64,000 bases of DNA from Lasiodiplodia sp. COLG20 (GCA_009801085.1 VNWV01000001.1:7626001-7690000); one strand, 5' to 3'. Positions 11,515 through 23,252 are shown, counted from the first letter of the stretch. Numbers and translations are program-made. The notes: generated by a model not told the origin, from the letters alone.

Positions 11515-13290
11515 CTAGTACCGCCTTCCACGACCGCGGTCGTACCCGTTATTTTGCTGCCATTGTTGGCCACTGTTGGCCTGAGGACCCCAGGCCTGTT
11601 GTTGCTGCTGCTGCCAATGCTGGCCAGGTGGATAGTTGGACGGTGGCGGTGGAGGTGGCACGCCTGGCATCGGATATCCCATAGGCATGTTGGGTTGTTG
11701 TGGAGGGAACGGAGGGAATTGATTGAAGTTGCCATTAGCACCACCCATTGGCGGCGGTGGCGGCGGCGGTGGCCAAGGTCCATTGTAGTTGGGTGGAGGA
11801 GGGGGAGGAGGGAAGTTCGGGAAGCCTGGGAATTGACCAGGGAATTGTTGAGGTGGAGGCGGTGGAGGGAAAGGCTGGCCCGGGGCCGAGTACGGGTGAG
11901 GCGCAGGTTGCTGGGGGAATGGAGGAGATTGACTAGGTCCATTTCTGTAGGAAGGCGGAGGTGAGCGGCGGTAGTTGCGGTTCCGACCTTGGGACCGGGA
12001 ACGGGAGCGATACGGAGATCGTGAAGGCGAGCCTCTACGACCACCACCAAGGCCCGTCCTCGGCCGGGAGTACGAGCGACTCGTGTCCCGTCGACGCTTC
12101 TCGCTGCGACTTCTGCTCCTGGATGGACTGTACCTCCTCTTCCTCTCCCGAGACCTGCTCCTGCCGCGATCTCCGCTGAGACTCCTGCTCCGACTTCTGG
12201 AAGAGTTGCTCTGACTCCTGCCAGACCTGCCTCTTGACTTTGCCTCCTTTCTCCTCTTCTTCATGCTCTCGCAAAAGTCGACCGACCAGCCATAATATCC
12301 CTCTGTGACAGTGAGCTCACCAGTGAGCTCGTCGCGGACCAGCGGCTGGCCCATCATGTCGATGTCGGCCACAATGCCTTCGTCGTCGGCGTAAAGATTG
12401 TCCGAGTAACCCAGCAGATCCTTGACGGCATTTATCAGGCCTATCTCGACGGATTTGTTCCTCAGATCCACCGCCTTGATATTGTGAGGGTTAATGGGCC
12501 TCGGGTCGTTTGCACGTATATGCGGCAGGAGGGCACCGGCAGGCAGGTCGTACCACGGACCATCAGGCTCTCCATGAAAGGTTGGAAGGACGTAGGGTGC
12601 TTCTTTGGTCGTGCGATCTTTCGGTGGCGCAGACTTGGCGGGTGCTGGGACAGTTGCATCCTTCAGAGCCTTAGATATGCGATTGCGGTAGCTTTCGCTG
12701 TACAGTTTGGTGTCTTGGTATAGCTCAGTGAGCTTAGCAAGGCGCTGGCGCAGCTTGGATTTGCCAGAGGCTTGGAGCGATAGGGCAGTGGTGAAGATTA
12801 GCTCAAGGTGCGGCTCGAGAGGCTTGGTCAGCTGGGCGGGCTGGGCGTCATGGACCCTGACGTGATGCACGAGATCATGGAGCAGGTAAAGCAGGTGCAG
12901 GATCTTGCGCCTGTTGGAGGGCGCATCCCGCTTGGAGGGGCTGGTCGGTTCAGCCAAGCTCTGGGCCAGGCGGGCCAGGTACTTGCCCAAGGCGTCGAGG
13001 CGCTTGGTGGATTTCCCAGTGTTCTTCAGTAGCCAATCCTTGCATTTCTGTAGCGGGGCGTGGGCTTTAGCCTGTGCGATTACGGCCTTCTTGGATTGAG
13101 ATCAAACCTGGAGATTGGCGGGCGAGCAGGTGAGGAGGGCTGCGTCGAGCAGGCTGTGGAAGCTCTGGATGTCGTCTTTGGCGACGGCAACGGGGTCGGC
13201 GCGCATAAGAGCGGCTGTGAGCATGGTCTTTGCGACAACCAGCGACGGCGGCGGCGCAGCCTGCGCCGTAGTGGGGCGTTTCGCAGCCAT
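11515..13290 (-). CDS. CID-domain nuclear protein with RS and proline-rich tail
   Basis: Exon 1 is 13290-13108 and exon 2 is 13047-11515, with a 60-nt intron (donor GTTTGA, acceptor CTACAG, a GGCTAAAG branch-like motif). The product is 571 residues. Splicing gives the continuous CID motif CSPANLQKCKDWLLKN. Residues ~35-155 are a CTD-interaction domain (SFHSLLDAALL, GKYLARLAQSL, ILHLLYLLHDLVHH). There follow a conserved segment LPTFHGEPDGPWYDLPAGALLPHI, an arginine/serine-rich block (residues ~330-430, many RSRSRS units) and a C-terminal Pro/Gln/Asn-rich low-complexity region ending RGRGRRY. The order CID, short conserved motif, RS, proline-rich resembles metazoan CHERP/SCAF-type factors that connect U2 snRNP splicing with RNA polymerase II. 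The exact orthologue is uncertain. Nuclear location is inferred from the RS region. Confidence 0.88.
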
Positions 13291-14540
13291 GGCGGTGTTG
13301 ATGTGAAGGATGGAGAGTTGACGGGTCGCGCTGCGACAAGCGATGCGACTGCGGCTGTGGTCCGTGCTCCCGAGCTCCCATGTGCCCCGCCGCCTGTCAA
13401 CCGCGTCATTTCCTGCCTGCCACTACCACCACAACCCGCATCGTATCGAGGAATTCAGCAACTCGATATCAACAATGATTCGTGTGCCTGCCACTTGCCA
13501 GCCCGGAGGCGATGGGGAAGGCCATTGTTCCCCTGCGCTCGAATGTGCAGAGTCTTGTGGAAGACAACACATTTCTTCGAGCGGCATCTGGTACGCACGC
13601 AGGGAGAAGATCCACCTTAACTAAACTGCAGACCTAGCGAAATGTGATCACCTACGGTTTTCCACTACGTTTACCCTCAAATGCTCCGCGGAGGGACCCG
13701 TATCTACCATCATATACCCTCTGCCAACCTGCGGCCTTGCCGGAAACCAATGCTGACCAGATCCACATGTTCAGCCCCATAGTCCGAGCTTTGACACCTA
13801 TCCTTCGCACTCTCCTTCTTCTCTCCTTTTTTTTTTTTTTTTGCTTTACAGAGGATACAAAGACACGCTTACATTTCACACATATGGTCACGTGATGCAA
13901 CCAACCGCTCGTGTGCAACATTCAACAAGCAAGCTGTCCGGAACCGAGGCTGAACAGCTCCCGATGATCAGCTTCTTTGGAGTTGGTCTTCCTGGCTGAG
14001 AGCTGCAGCATCGTCGAGATCGCACACCTAGCTATCGCCGATTGTCAAAAAAATAACCGCCGCTCGGTCCAGATAATTGCGGCATTGAATCGCCGTCCTT
14101 TCGGTCTCCAGAGAACGGCATGCCAGCCAGGCTGATGCTGACTTCACGGTGGAGGAGCTGGTTCCCAGCATCGGCCTCGCATCAGCACTTATCTATCATG
14201 CAATACCGACTTCATAATCAAGCCTCGAGATAGGATGCTTAGTTTCTGACAGTGCCGCGTCACCAACCCAACACTCTGTTTCGGCAAAGTTGAGCGGGTC
14301 ACCACCTAATTCCACGTTGTATATGGCCAGCACGGCGAATGAGGTGCGAGGAGCTTCGCCGCAGCGCCTGTCTGCTGTGCCGCAGGATACACATCAACTA
14401 TGCTCCATCGCCTCCCGTCTCTCCTTTCTGAAGTCTTGCCTGCTGTACTACCGCATCCCCTCTGATGCCTGTATTCTGCTCGTGTTTCTGTATTTTGGAA
14501 TTTGTTGTGCCTTGTGATCTCCAACGGTCGAATACCTCTC
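13291..14540. other. Spacer, CID gene promoter to the truncated DUF3433 copy
   Basis: About 1.25 kb. The left part must contain the promoter of the minus-strand CID gene. A ~60-base segment at about 13405-13470 resembles 15480-15555 (separate repeat entry). A T run lies near 13829. No coding signal is convincing; the open frames at 13343-13624 and 14290-14517 have no recognisable features. Confidence 0.5.
13405..13470 (+). repeat. Diverged direct repeat, copy A (with 15480-15555)
   Basis: The core cctgcctgccactaccacc and the following catcgtatcgag are found again, with a few substitutions, at about 15492-15530. Further matches continue with gaps (gcaactcgatatcaa against gcgactcgacgtcaa). The two copies bracket the truncated DUF3433 copy, in direct orientation. 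Identity is roughly 80 percent over the best ~45 bases by eye. Confidence 0.45.
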
Positions 14541-15395
14541 ATGAACATGGATAACCATCCATTCGATTTTAATTCCTCGGTGCCAATCAAAGCGACAATG
14601 CACCGGTAAGTTCATATCAAGCTCGATACCGTCTACGGGCTAACACTCTGTAGTTATTGGCCTGTTTTCTGGGCTTCACTGTGTATTGTCCTTGTATCTT
14701 GGGGAGCCACTCCATCTCAAGCTGGTATCTTCGCAACAGAAACCATCACTAGACGAGCCTCCGAGACCGTGCTTGTATCGACAGGTTTTCTTCCGACCGA
14801 CAAGCAAAGCATCGAGATGACCGCTAATTTCACCCATTCCGCATTCGGCATCACCTGGCTGAATGAGACTCTCCCGCCATTCACGACGCCTCAATATGTC
14901 CTTGCTCCTTTCAACCTGGAGACGAACAGCAGAGACTCCTTGTATACCTCCGATAACGTCACTGCCACCACCCGCCTATACAGCGTCGATATCCATTGCA
15001 AGCCCGCCACAATTTTCACGCCACAAGACGAGTCTGAGGTCACCAGTAGCAATGGCTTCTCGTCTATCGCCAAGTCCTACTACATGAGCTCTACTGGCTG
15101 CAAAGTGCCCCGACCATACAGGCCCACTAGCAACGATACAATAGGTGGTGTTGGGGTGGAAGGAGTTAAGAAGTACACATCTTTCTACGCTGGATACAAC
15201 GTCAATCCTGATTACACGAACTACTATCTGAAGCTATGACTGGGAGGCCGCCTGCTTGTCCCCAAGACTCGCGTCTTCCTGTCTAACCCGATGTTCGCCG
15301 TCGCCGTGGCCATCCTGTCGTTGTACATCGCCATGCCGCTCGTCGTCTACTTGCGCCGGCCCGGCCGCAGCTACCGACGCCGGCAGCCAAACTAA
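14541..15395 (+). pseudogene. Truncated, chimeric DUF3433 gene copy
   Basis: Exon 14541-14605 encodes HPFDFNSSVPIKA, matching YPFEFVASVPLKA of the intact gene downstream. A 48-nt GT-AG intron at 14606-14653 lies at the same place as the intact gene's first intron. The second exon from 14654 continues YWPVFWASLCIVLVSWG, SQAGIFAT and WLNETLPPFTTPQYVLAPF, all collinear with the paralogue. It ends in TGA at 15237-15239 (216 codons). The same frame stays open to TAA at 15393-15395 and encodes TRVFLSNPMFAVAVAILSL and VVYLRRPGR, matching the last membrane segment of the paralogue (TRIFMSTAMF, VYIRRPWR). So the first cytoplasmic exon, most of the first repeat and nearly all the second are missing, and the distal part is visibly GC-richer, as if from another copy. 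A short translated membrane protein of 216 residues cannot be excluded. Confidence 0.75.
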
Positions 15396-16355
15396 AGTAA
15401 TTTGGGATGTGGACAGTCCGTCGCACGGACTTCTCTTGGAATACGCCACTGTGGGGAATTCATTGCCATGGACTGACTCGGTCATCGACACCTGCCTGCC
15501 ACTATCACCACAGCACACATCGTATCGAGAGATCCTGATCGCACGCAGAAACTAAGCGACTCGACGTCAAAAAGGGTTCAGGCTCGCAGACTAGGCTACA
15601 TATTTTCACACTTGAGAGCCCCTTCTTGAACTGGGCCGCCAATTATCATCATCATGTGATTGATATGTTCTTCCAATGAGAGGAACAACTCCAAAACCCC
15701 ATAAAAAAGAACAGCTGCGGGCCGGGTCTGGATCGCAAATCAACTACCTGGTTAATCCTTACGGCTTGTGTTCGCACGGTTGTGCTTGTCTTGCCAAGAG
15801 ATTTACGCGCCGACAGCCTTCTTCCGCTGATCCTTGCCGAGACAGACGCGGCACAGCAATTGCAATGAATCATCAACGCTGTCCACGCTTTGAACTCCTC
15901 GAGCTCAAGCATATCGCGTACGCATTTTAGTAAAGAGATGTCAGTGGTGGTGTACCAGCATGCCAAATATTGAGCTTCCTGGATGAATGCGCTTGACTTG
16001 CGCATTGCGCCAAATGCTCTTTACCGAGATGGCCGACCCGCCAGAGCGGTTTAAGATGGTCCCACTGAAGTCAATCGCCAGTGATCATGGCCTCACCAAC
16101 GAATGAGATGCGCCAGAGCGCTATCGCGGCGGCTACATCCCAGCACTGCTGTGCCACATGCATTCATTCATAGGTACTGCTACGAGTCCACAGACCTCCA
16201 TGTCTCTCCTCCTCTAGCCATTTCTATTTCCTATTCCGGGTCTTTTGCCTCTTCTCTTACTTCTACTGGTTCCCCACATCTTCCTGGTGAGGATCCGTGA
16301 TTCCGAAGCGTGCTTGGCCTTTTTTTTCGCCCTGTTTTGCAGCTTGATACCCCCT
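15396..16355. other. Spacer between the truncated and intact DUF3433 copies
   Basis: 960 bases. It begins with the second copy of the short direct repeat (15480-15555). A minus-strand frame of 117 codons at 16005-15652 has no recognisable domain and I leave it unassigned. The last ~150 bases are C/T-rich with a T run near 16320 and look like the promoter/leader of the intact gene. Confidence 0.5.
15480..15555 (+). repeat. Diverged direct repeat, copy B (with 13405-13470)
   Basis: Contains cctgcctgccactatcacc and catcgtatcgag, matching copy A. It lies 85 bases after the last stop of the truncated DUF3433 copy. No target-site duplication or terminal inverted repeat is visible, so a transposon is not indicated. 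Confidence 0.45.
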
Positions 16356-19300
16356 ATGGATACCCCTTTGGATGACCCTCCCTCCTATTACGATTCCATC
16401 GCCAATGACAACACCAATCGCAGCCCATCAGAAGTCATGGGCCAATCGAGCATCAAAGATACTATAGGAGCTTTTCTTAGGAAGTTTGGCTATGGGGGGA
16501 AGAGACAGGACAGCGGAAATCGTAAGCAGCTTGCAATGCCCCAAAGCGGTCTTTTTGCTGCGTCATCTAATCGTTCTTTAGGCCCCGAACGGGTTTGGAA
16601 ACCAATAACTTTGAACGCGCCGATTCTCACCACCGTTATCCTCATTTCCGGAGGTCTGATCGCAGTTGTTCAAACTCTGCTTGCGAACAGCCAACACAAT
16701 GACGGTATTATCTTTGCTGCAGATATCGATGACCTTCCCCTCAACGAATCATTCTCGTACCTCTATCTTCCTACCATAGTTGCGGTGATTTACAGTTTTC
16801 TGTGGACATGGATTGACCTCGATGCAAAACGACTCGAGCCCTACTATCAGCTCTCAAAAGAAGGAGGCACTTCAGGCAAGGATTCCTTGTTGTTGCAATA
16901 TCCTTTTGAGTTCGTAGCATCCGTCCCGCTGAAGGCAATCCGAAGCAAGTGAGCAGTCATCCACCCTGGCGCTTGGTGTAGCAACGCTAACTTGATAAGA
17001 CACTGGCCTGTTTTCTCGGCTTCTTTTGCAATGGTCCTCATATTTTGGGGAGTCACGCCCAGTCAAGCAGGTATCTTCGCTACTGACACTATCATCCGGA
17101 CCTTCACTTTACCCATGGCTAGATCAACTGGTCATCTCTCTCTGGCACAGCAGCGAACTGGCCTCACAGCAACATACGCACAGTCAGCTTACAACATTGC
17201 CTGGCTGAACGAGACTTTGCCCCCTTTTATGACCAGAGATTACATGCTTGCTCCTTTTGGACCCATCAAAAGCCTGGACGATACGAAAAATGCGGAGACA
17301 TGGACAGCACCTACCACCATGTATTCCGTTGATGTGGAATGCATACAACCTGCGAAGGTGAACAACTCTGGATTCATCTCCTACCACACCGAAGACTGCA
17401 ATGTGGACCACCCTACGTATTCTTCCGATACGGGCAAGGAGTTTGCCACAATCTACATGGGTTACAGCAATGAGGAGGGTTTTGCCGATTGGTATTTGAG
17501 CACAAGTTGCGGCGCAAATGCTACCCACAAATTTTTGGTCCAATGGACACAGAAAGACTCCTCGTACAAACCCACATCCCCGTACGACTCTCCAGTTGCC
17601 GAGATCAAGAATGAGACAGCCCTGTACTGCGAACCCACATACTTCAGCCAGACCGTTAACGCCACCGTGTCTGTACTGGGAAGAAGCCCAGTGCATGTTG
17701 TCACCACCGGGCCTAAGGTGCCTCTGCACGAGAGTTTATTCAACACCACTAGCTTTGAGTGGGGCATGAATTCGGGCAGGGAACAATTCAAGAATCGAGG
17801 TGACTATCCTATCATCAGCTGGCCATCGATGAAGGATCAGGTACAAGATATGGATCTGGACCTCACTTATTTAGGACCGATGGCTGGGTTCGCGATTGCT
17901 GCATATCAACGCCCAGCTATAGACTATCTGGATCCGGAACTTTTGAAAGCCTCATACGAAGCCGCATACCGCCTGTTGTTTTCTCGCCAGATGGTAGACG
18001 TTTTGAGCAGCGAACTAGACAGCTCAACAGCTACCAGTGGGACTCGCCAGTACATTTCGCGTGCGGTCATCGTCGTTCCCGCTTTTGCCTACCTGGTCGA
18101 AGGTCTGTTGGGACTTGTCATCATTTTTGCTGCTTTTTTGCTGTACATTTCTATGGCCAGACCTCGCAACCTATCATCAAACCCAGGAAATATAGGATCC
18201 ATGATGGCTCTGGTTGCCGAGCAGGAAGAGTTACTAGCGTTTTTGAAGGGGCACGATCAGTCAACGGATAAGGAGCTGAAGAACGCAGTCAAGAAGATGA
18301 AGTTCGGTCTGACAAAACCCGATTCCAACAGCGGATTTCAGCTTGAGTTGAAAGATTCGGATCCTGCATCGGAGAATCGAACCACAACAGACCTAAGCAG
18401 GTCCTCTCCATTCATCGGCGGTGTACGGCCTCTTGAGCTGCGTTCGATCACTGGTCTCGTATTCATAAGCATGAATATCGTCATGCTTGTCGTCTTTGCT
18501 GTCTACTTTGTCAAGTCGAAGCGAGAAAATGGTGCGTAGTCAAACACTGTTTTTGCGAGTAACATACTGATTTATTTTTAGGTCTTCCCCTTCCATCGAC
18601 CAACCGTTTCGTTCGTCAGCTGGTGGAGAATTATATTCCTACTGCGATAGCAACCGTCATCGAACCGGCATGGGTTGTACTCAACCGCATTCTCTGTACA
18701 CTTCAGCCATTCGAAGACCTCCGGAGAGGCAAATCGAGCCCTTCCAGCTCCATCACCGTCGACTACACATCTTTACCACCGCAGCTTACCTTCTTCAAAG
18801 CCCTAAAGGCGCGCCACTGGATCCTTGCTGCTGTCTGCTGGATGGCCCTTCTGTCAAATCTTTTGACCGTTGCTTTTAGTGGTTTATTCAACGAAGGAAT
18901 CGCCGACGTTGCGTACAAGACCACTTTCACTCAGCCTCTCCAACCTATCATGGACATTACTGCTCTTAACAATACCGACACAGGCTTTGAGACAGTTCTG
19001 TTCAATCGTACAGTCACGGATCATTTCTACATTGCTATGTCAAACGTAACGGCCGGGACGCCGCTTTCTTCCTGGACTGATGGGCGCATGTATTACATGC
19101 CGTTCAATCAGACAACAGGCAACAACGATACTTGGATGCATAAAGCTACCACGAGAGCGTACGGAGTCGAGATGTCTTGCGTTAAGCTCCAGGATGGGGG
19201 AGGGTCGAATTCGGTCCAGCACACCATGAGTTCAAATGGGCTGGCCGCTAATTACACTTTCAACATCGACTTTGGCGATGAATCCCCAGCCTGCCACGAA

Positions 19301-20407
19301 CGCCAGGAGATTGATTACGAAGGAATTCCCAACAGTCTCTTCGCCGCCGAATGGACCGCACGGCTATGCGATTCCGAATACATCGTGTCGGCATGGCAGA
19401 GAGGAAACGCCACCAGACGTGAAAAATACACCGTCACCGAAGTCGATATCTCGAATGTGACCTTTCACTCCTTTGAGTCTACCTTCATCGCATGTCGACC
19501 GTATATTAAAACTGGTTTAGCAGAAGTCGTTATTGACAGCACTGGAATTGTCCAGATCGCATCCAATTTCCAAGAGACCAATGCATCCGTAGAATTTTTC
19601 CAACACTCACCTTCGGACGCGGCCAGATATATCAACTACATGATGGATTACAGTCGGAACTTGAGCGACAGTAACACATTCGCGTTCAACTGGCACAACG
19701 ATTCGTATCCGGACGACTACTACAACTATCTGATCCGAGAGACATACAACACGACTCGACTGATTGACCCTGCTACTCCTGTTCCATCCTTCAGCGAGGC
19801 TGCAGAGCCGTTTGCCAACATCTACACCGAGCTCGTAGCTCTCTCTTTCAGCGCCAACGCCGCCCTGCTCTTCCCACAGGCGACAGACCTCAGCGTGGAA
19901 GGCTACAATATCAAACCAGAGACACGCATCTTCATGTCTACAGCCATGTTCATCATTGCCGAAACTATCATCAGCCTGTATATCATTGTTTCCATCATGG
20001 TTTACATTCGCCGGCCCTGGAGGTTCTTGCCACGGCTACCAACCACGATTGCTTCCAATATCGCATATTTTGCAGCGAGCCACGCGGTGCTTGATCTCCA
20101 GGGGACAGAGGCGATGTCGCAGGTCGCTCGGGACAAGCATGTCCAGCAGATGGGACACAAATACGGATTCGGGTCGTTCATCGGGACGGACAGGAAAGCA
20201 CACATCGGGATCGAGCGACAGCCCTTCTTCACGAAGCTGAGGAAAACGACGACGGGCCAGATGACATCGGCATCTGACTCTGAGGAGGAAGGCAGAGGCG
20301 GCGCAGGAGCGGGGCAGCAGCGAGAAAAGAAGAAGCCATGGTCAAGACTGTTCCATCTGAAGGATAGGCTGCGCCGAGGTCAAGTGGTCGAGGGTGGAAT
20401 GATCTAA
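16356..20407 (+). CDS. DUF3433 multi-pass membrane protein, two-repeat
   Basis: Exons 16356-16948, 17000-18531 and 18582-20407, with 51- and 50-nt GT-AG introns; the product is 1316 residues. I recognise the fungus-specific DUF3433 family (large integral membrane proteins of unknown function). An 80-residue hydrophilic N-terminus is followed by hydrophobic segments at ~88-110, 135-155 and 199-219 (HWPVFSASFAMVLIFWG then SQAGIF). A large region rich in N-x-S/T sites is probably extracytoplasmic. Then come a pair of membrane segments near YISRAVIVVPAFAYLVEGLLG, a cytoplasmic stretch and another segment at ELRSITGLVFISMN. The second half repeats the plan: LKARHWILAAVCWMALLSNLL, a glycosylation-site-rich ectodomain, a final segment at FMSTAMFIIAETIISLYI, and a basic cytoplasmic tail. 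Both junctions join conserved frame. ATG 16356 is the first likely start; an upstream non-ATG extension in the same frame is ignored. No biochemical role is known to me. Confidence 0.9.
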
Positions 20408-23252
20408 ATTTACAACATCCTACGGCAACGGCGCTTCCGAATGTCACCCTCACAACAAAGCGCCTCGTCTCCCTTGTCGCGCGTGCCGACCGGCGCTATC
20501 CACATCCGATGACGAAAGTCATGCAGAACGGAAGGTCGTCCGCATCGTGGCATGATTGCGGCAAGCCGAGGGGGAACCAGATCCAAGCGCGCACAGCCAC
20601 AACATGCAGTTCCCGTGGGAGCAGGCAGAGGACAAAGCGCGTACGCACGCGCCGGTAGATGGGCTCGAGAGACAGGACGCCGTCGATCGCTGGGGGGCCT
20701 CTGCCAGCCGGAAGACTGCCTTCACCTCGTAATCAAAGTCTGAAACGTGACCACGCAGCAACGTGTGGCGAATTTGGGAGGCGGCCTGCGCACTGTTGCC
20801 GCCGGCGGGCACACCCCAGGGTCCAAGCGGTGGCAGTAGGTTCAGCAGCGCCTTTGAGCTGTGGCTGAGGCGATGGATTGCTTGTAGCCGCGCTCAACGC
20901 TTCTCCCCCGATGATTGGCGTGCGCAGAGCGAGACGCTTGGGCTCGAGCGTGGAGGATGGTACGGGGTCGCCGACGAGCGAGAAAAGAGAGGGAGATGGT
21001 TGGGCAGATGACTCAGGAGCATAACCGCTGGGGTGGAGTACGTACGTGTATGCACAGGACGTGTCTTGCTGCGACTTCGCGCTGAAGGATCGGCACCAGC
21101 AGTTTCGACGCAGCGCAGCTCAGGCGGGCAGCCACGAGGTCGTCGTAGGCGCGCGGGTTGGAAACAGTGAGTGAACAGCAAACGCGGGGGATCCAGCGGC
21201 TGAAACGGGACACAGGTTTCTAGACAGCATGTATTGTAGAGCGGCAATAATGTCGACCATTCGCAAAGCGCTCATGACCTTGGCTGCGCGACGCGCCGCT
21301 GCATTAATGGCGTGCGTGATGCAGGCCGGCCACGTCTTGTGGCCAGCTACGTGTGTCGGGCCGACCGAAGCGGTCAGGGCAGGCGGCGCCGCAGCCAATC
21401 GTTTGCACAGAGCTCGCCAATCCGACGCAAAGACAGCGTAGGGCTGGCGAGCGCTCGTCTCCGACCTTTGGGCGCACCCTATTTGCTATGCCGCCCGATC
21501 ACCCGCTGCATTGACCGTCTGCGAGAAGCCTCAACACCGACTGCCCACAGCCGCTCGATTGTCCTGCAGTGCGCAGCCCTGAGCCGCCTGTGCGACAGGC
21601 ACTTGCGCAGGGGATGCCGCCACGCTCGCCTGGTCCCGGCTCGGCGCTTCCTGCCGTGCTCTGTTCTCTGCACCCCGTCGCTCAGTTGCCCGTCCTGTGC
21701 GCACTGCTGCAAGGAACGAGCGACGGCGAAACTGCACTTGCGAGCTTGCGTTCACTTCAATTTTGCACCCAGCCAATCCGGAGCGGCCGCGGCGGCGGCC
21801 GCCATCGCTCGGCCAAGGTTCCGGTGCGGGGTGGCAACCGGATCAGGAGCAGGCACAGAAGCAAAGAAATTCACGGCGAATTTCCTCGCTGCGGCAGGTG
21901 CGGCGGCGCGCAAGCAGCCGGCGGTTGACCCTACCGTGGGTCTGGCTCCGCGTGCAAACCAGAGGTTTCAGCGTGTGGAGTCCGGCGATCTTTCGACACT
22001 GTTCGGCCGGATTGCAGACCGCACCGCACCTGCCAACGGGCGACAAACGAAGCGCGGCTGCTGGACGTCATGGCGCGCTGCGAGGGCGGCACCGCCACCG
22101 TCATCGCCTTCATGCGGCTCCCCGTGCACCCAGGCAGCCCGCGATGTTGGCGAGCGAACACGAATTCAGCTGTTTGAATAAACGAGCTTGGAGCACTCAG
22201 CTGCGCGATCAGAGCGACGGGCCGCGGGGAAGCATCTCGTCGTACCAAAATGCTCAGAGCAGCCAACGCCTGGCAGCCGGCCGGTTTCAGAACAGAAGAG
22301 CCTTCAGGAGGACTGGCCAACCAGACGGCGGCATTGGCCTTCACCGTGCTGTCAGCCCATGCGCGTCCTGCCACCTAGGGTAAAGTCGGTGGACCCCGTC
22401 TGCAAAAGGATGTGCCTCTCTGCACCGCCCGATTGGCGTTCCTGAGAGGGAGCAAGGATCAAGCGAGCTGCTATCGATACGTTGGGCCAGGGTGCCGCCG
22501 GGGGGCACGTCAACTAGGATCGGCCGGACTCTCACAGCTCTTCCCACCGCACGTTGCTGCGCAGACTGCCGTTTCGAAACGCACGCCCCCGACCCAGCAC
22601 AGCCAATCCCTCGGTCCGCATGGCCGCAGTCGCGCGCCCGTGCTGGCCCGCCCGCGGAGTTGGTCTTCCCGTTCGGGCAACGGGGGCACCTGGCGTTTGC
22701 TTCTTGTCGCACCTTTGCTGATCGGTTCCAGGCGTCTTGCCTCTCATCGACGAGCTCTGTCCCTTCGGCGCGGTGCCGTAACCGCGCAGCTACGGGCGTG
22801 GGGAATCCTGCCCGACCTGCGCGCCTGTGTCTGGGACACCGACCCGCTGTGGCGCCAGATGCTGCCGACGGCATGCGGGCTGCCTTAGACTGTACCACTC
22901 TGCGAGAAGCTTGTTTCCGCCTCTGTGCGCCGTCAGGGGCCCTGCTCGTAGATCCTTCATGTTGTATAAGTATCGTCTTGGTCGCGTCGCTATGCATCTT
23001 CTTCCCATCAGCAATCCAACTCTCTTCTGAGCATTCCAAGGCTAGTCCTTCTATCTTTCTTCTTGTCTCTTTGCTTCGTTCTCGCCTGCGGCGGAACATC
23101 CTATCCTTTCAGGACCAACGACTTCTGTGAAGCTCCCGAGCCTTAGCACTCCTTCCTGGTTGTTCAACCAAGCATCGCCCAGCTGGTCTAAGCGATATCC
23201 CAACAACAACCCTAACGCTCAAAAACTTTACGGACAACACATTCCTTCGACA
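20408..23252. other. GC-rich gene-free block upstream of the AA11 gene
   Basis: 2.8 kb. From ~20.5 to ~22.9 kb the sequence is GC- and CpG-rich, with overlapping long open frames on both strands (for example 21312-22181 + and 23099-22341 -). Their translations are Arg/Ala/Cys/Pro-rich, without domains or stable codon usage, as expected of GC-rich non-coding DNA. The final ~250 bases are AT-richer, with a TATA-like site, and form the AA11 leader. CpG retention argues against RIP-mutated repeat DNA. Confidence 0.55.
22965..22972 (+). promoter_or_regulatory. TATA-like element of the AA11 gene
   Basis: TATAAGTA sits about 290 bases upstream of the AA11 ATG, at the switch from GC-rich to AT/pyrimidine-rich sequence. 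A C/T-rich tract (~23040-23100) and a CAAC-rich leader follow. The spacing implies a 5' UTR of about 250 bases. Supported by position and consensus only. Confidence 0.35.

Noticed and set aside
13048..13107. In-frame TGA in the CID gene as readthrough or selenocysteine
   Set aside because: A normal 60-nt intron removes it and restores the CID motif exactly; filamentous ascomycetes are not known for selenoproteins.
15652..16005. 117-codon minus-strand frame between the DUF3433 copies
   Set aside because: No domain, and overlaps what is probably regulatory sequence; insufficient support for a gene.
21312..22181. 289-codon + strand open frame upstream of AA11
   Set aside because: Same GC-rich texture, overlapping frames in several registers, no domain and no plausible start context.
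22341..23099. 252-codon minus-strand open frame upstream of AA11
   Set aside because: Overlaps the probable AA11 promoter and TATA-like site; Arg/Ala-rich random-looking translation.
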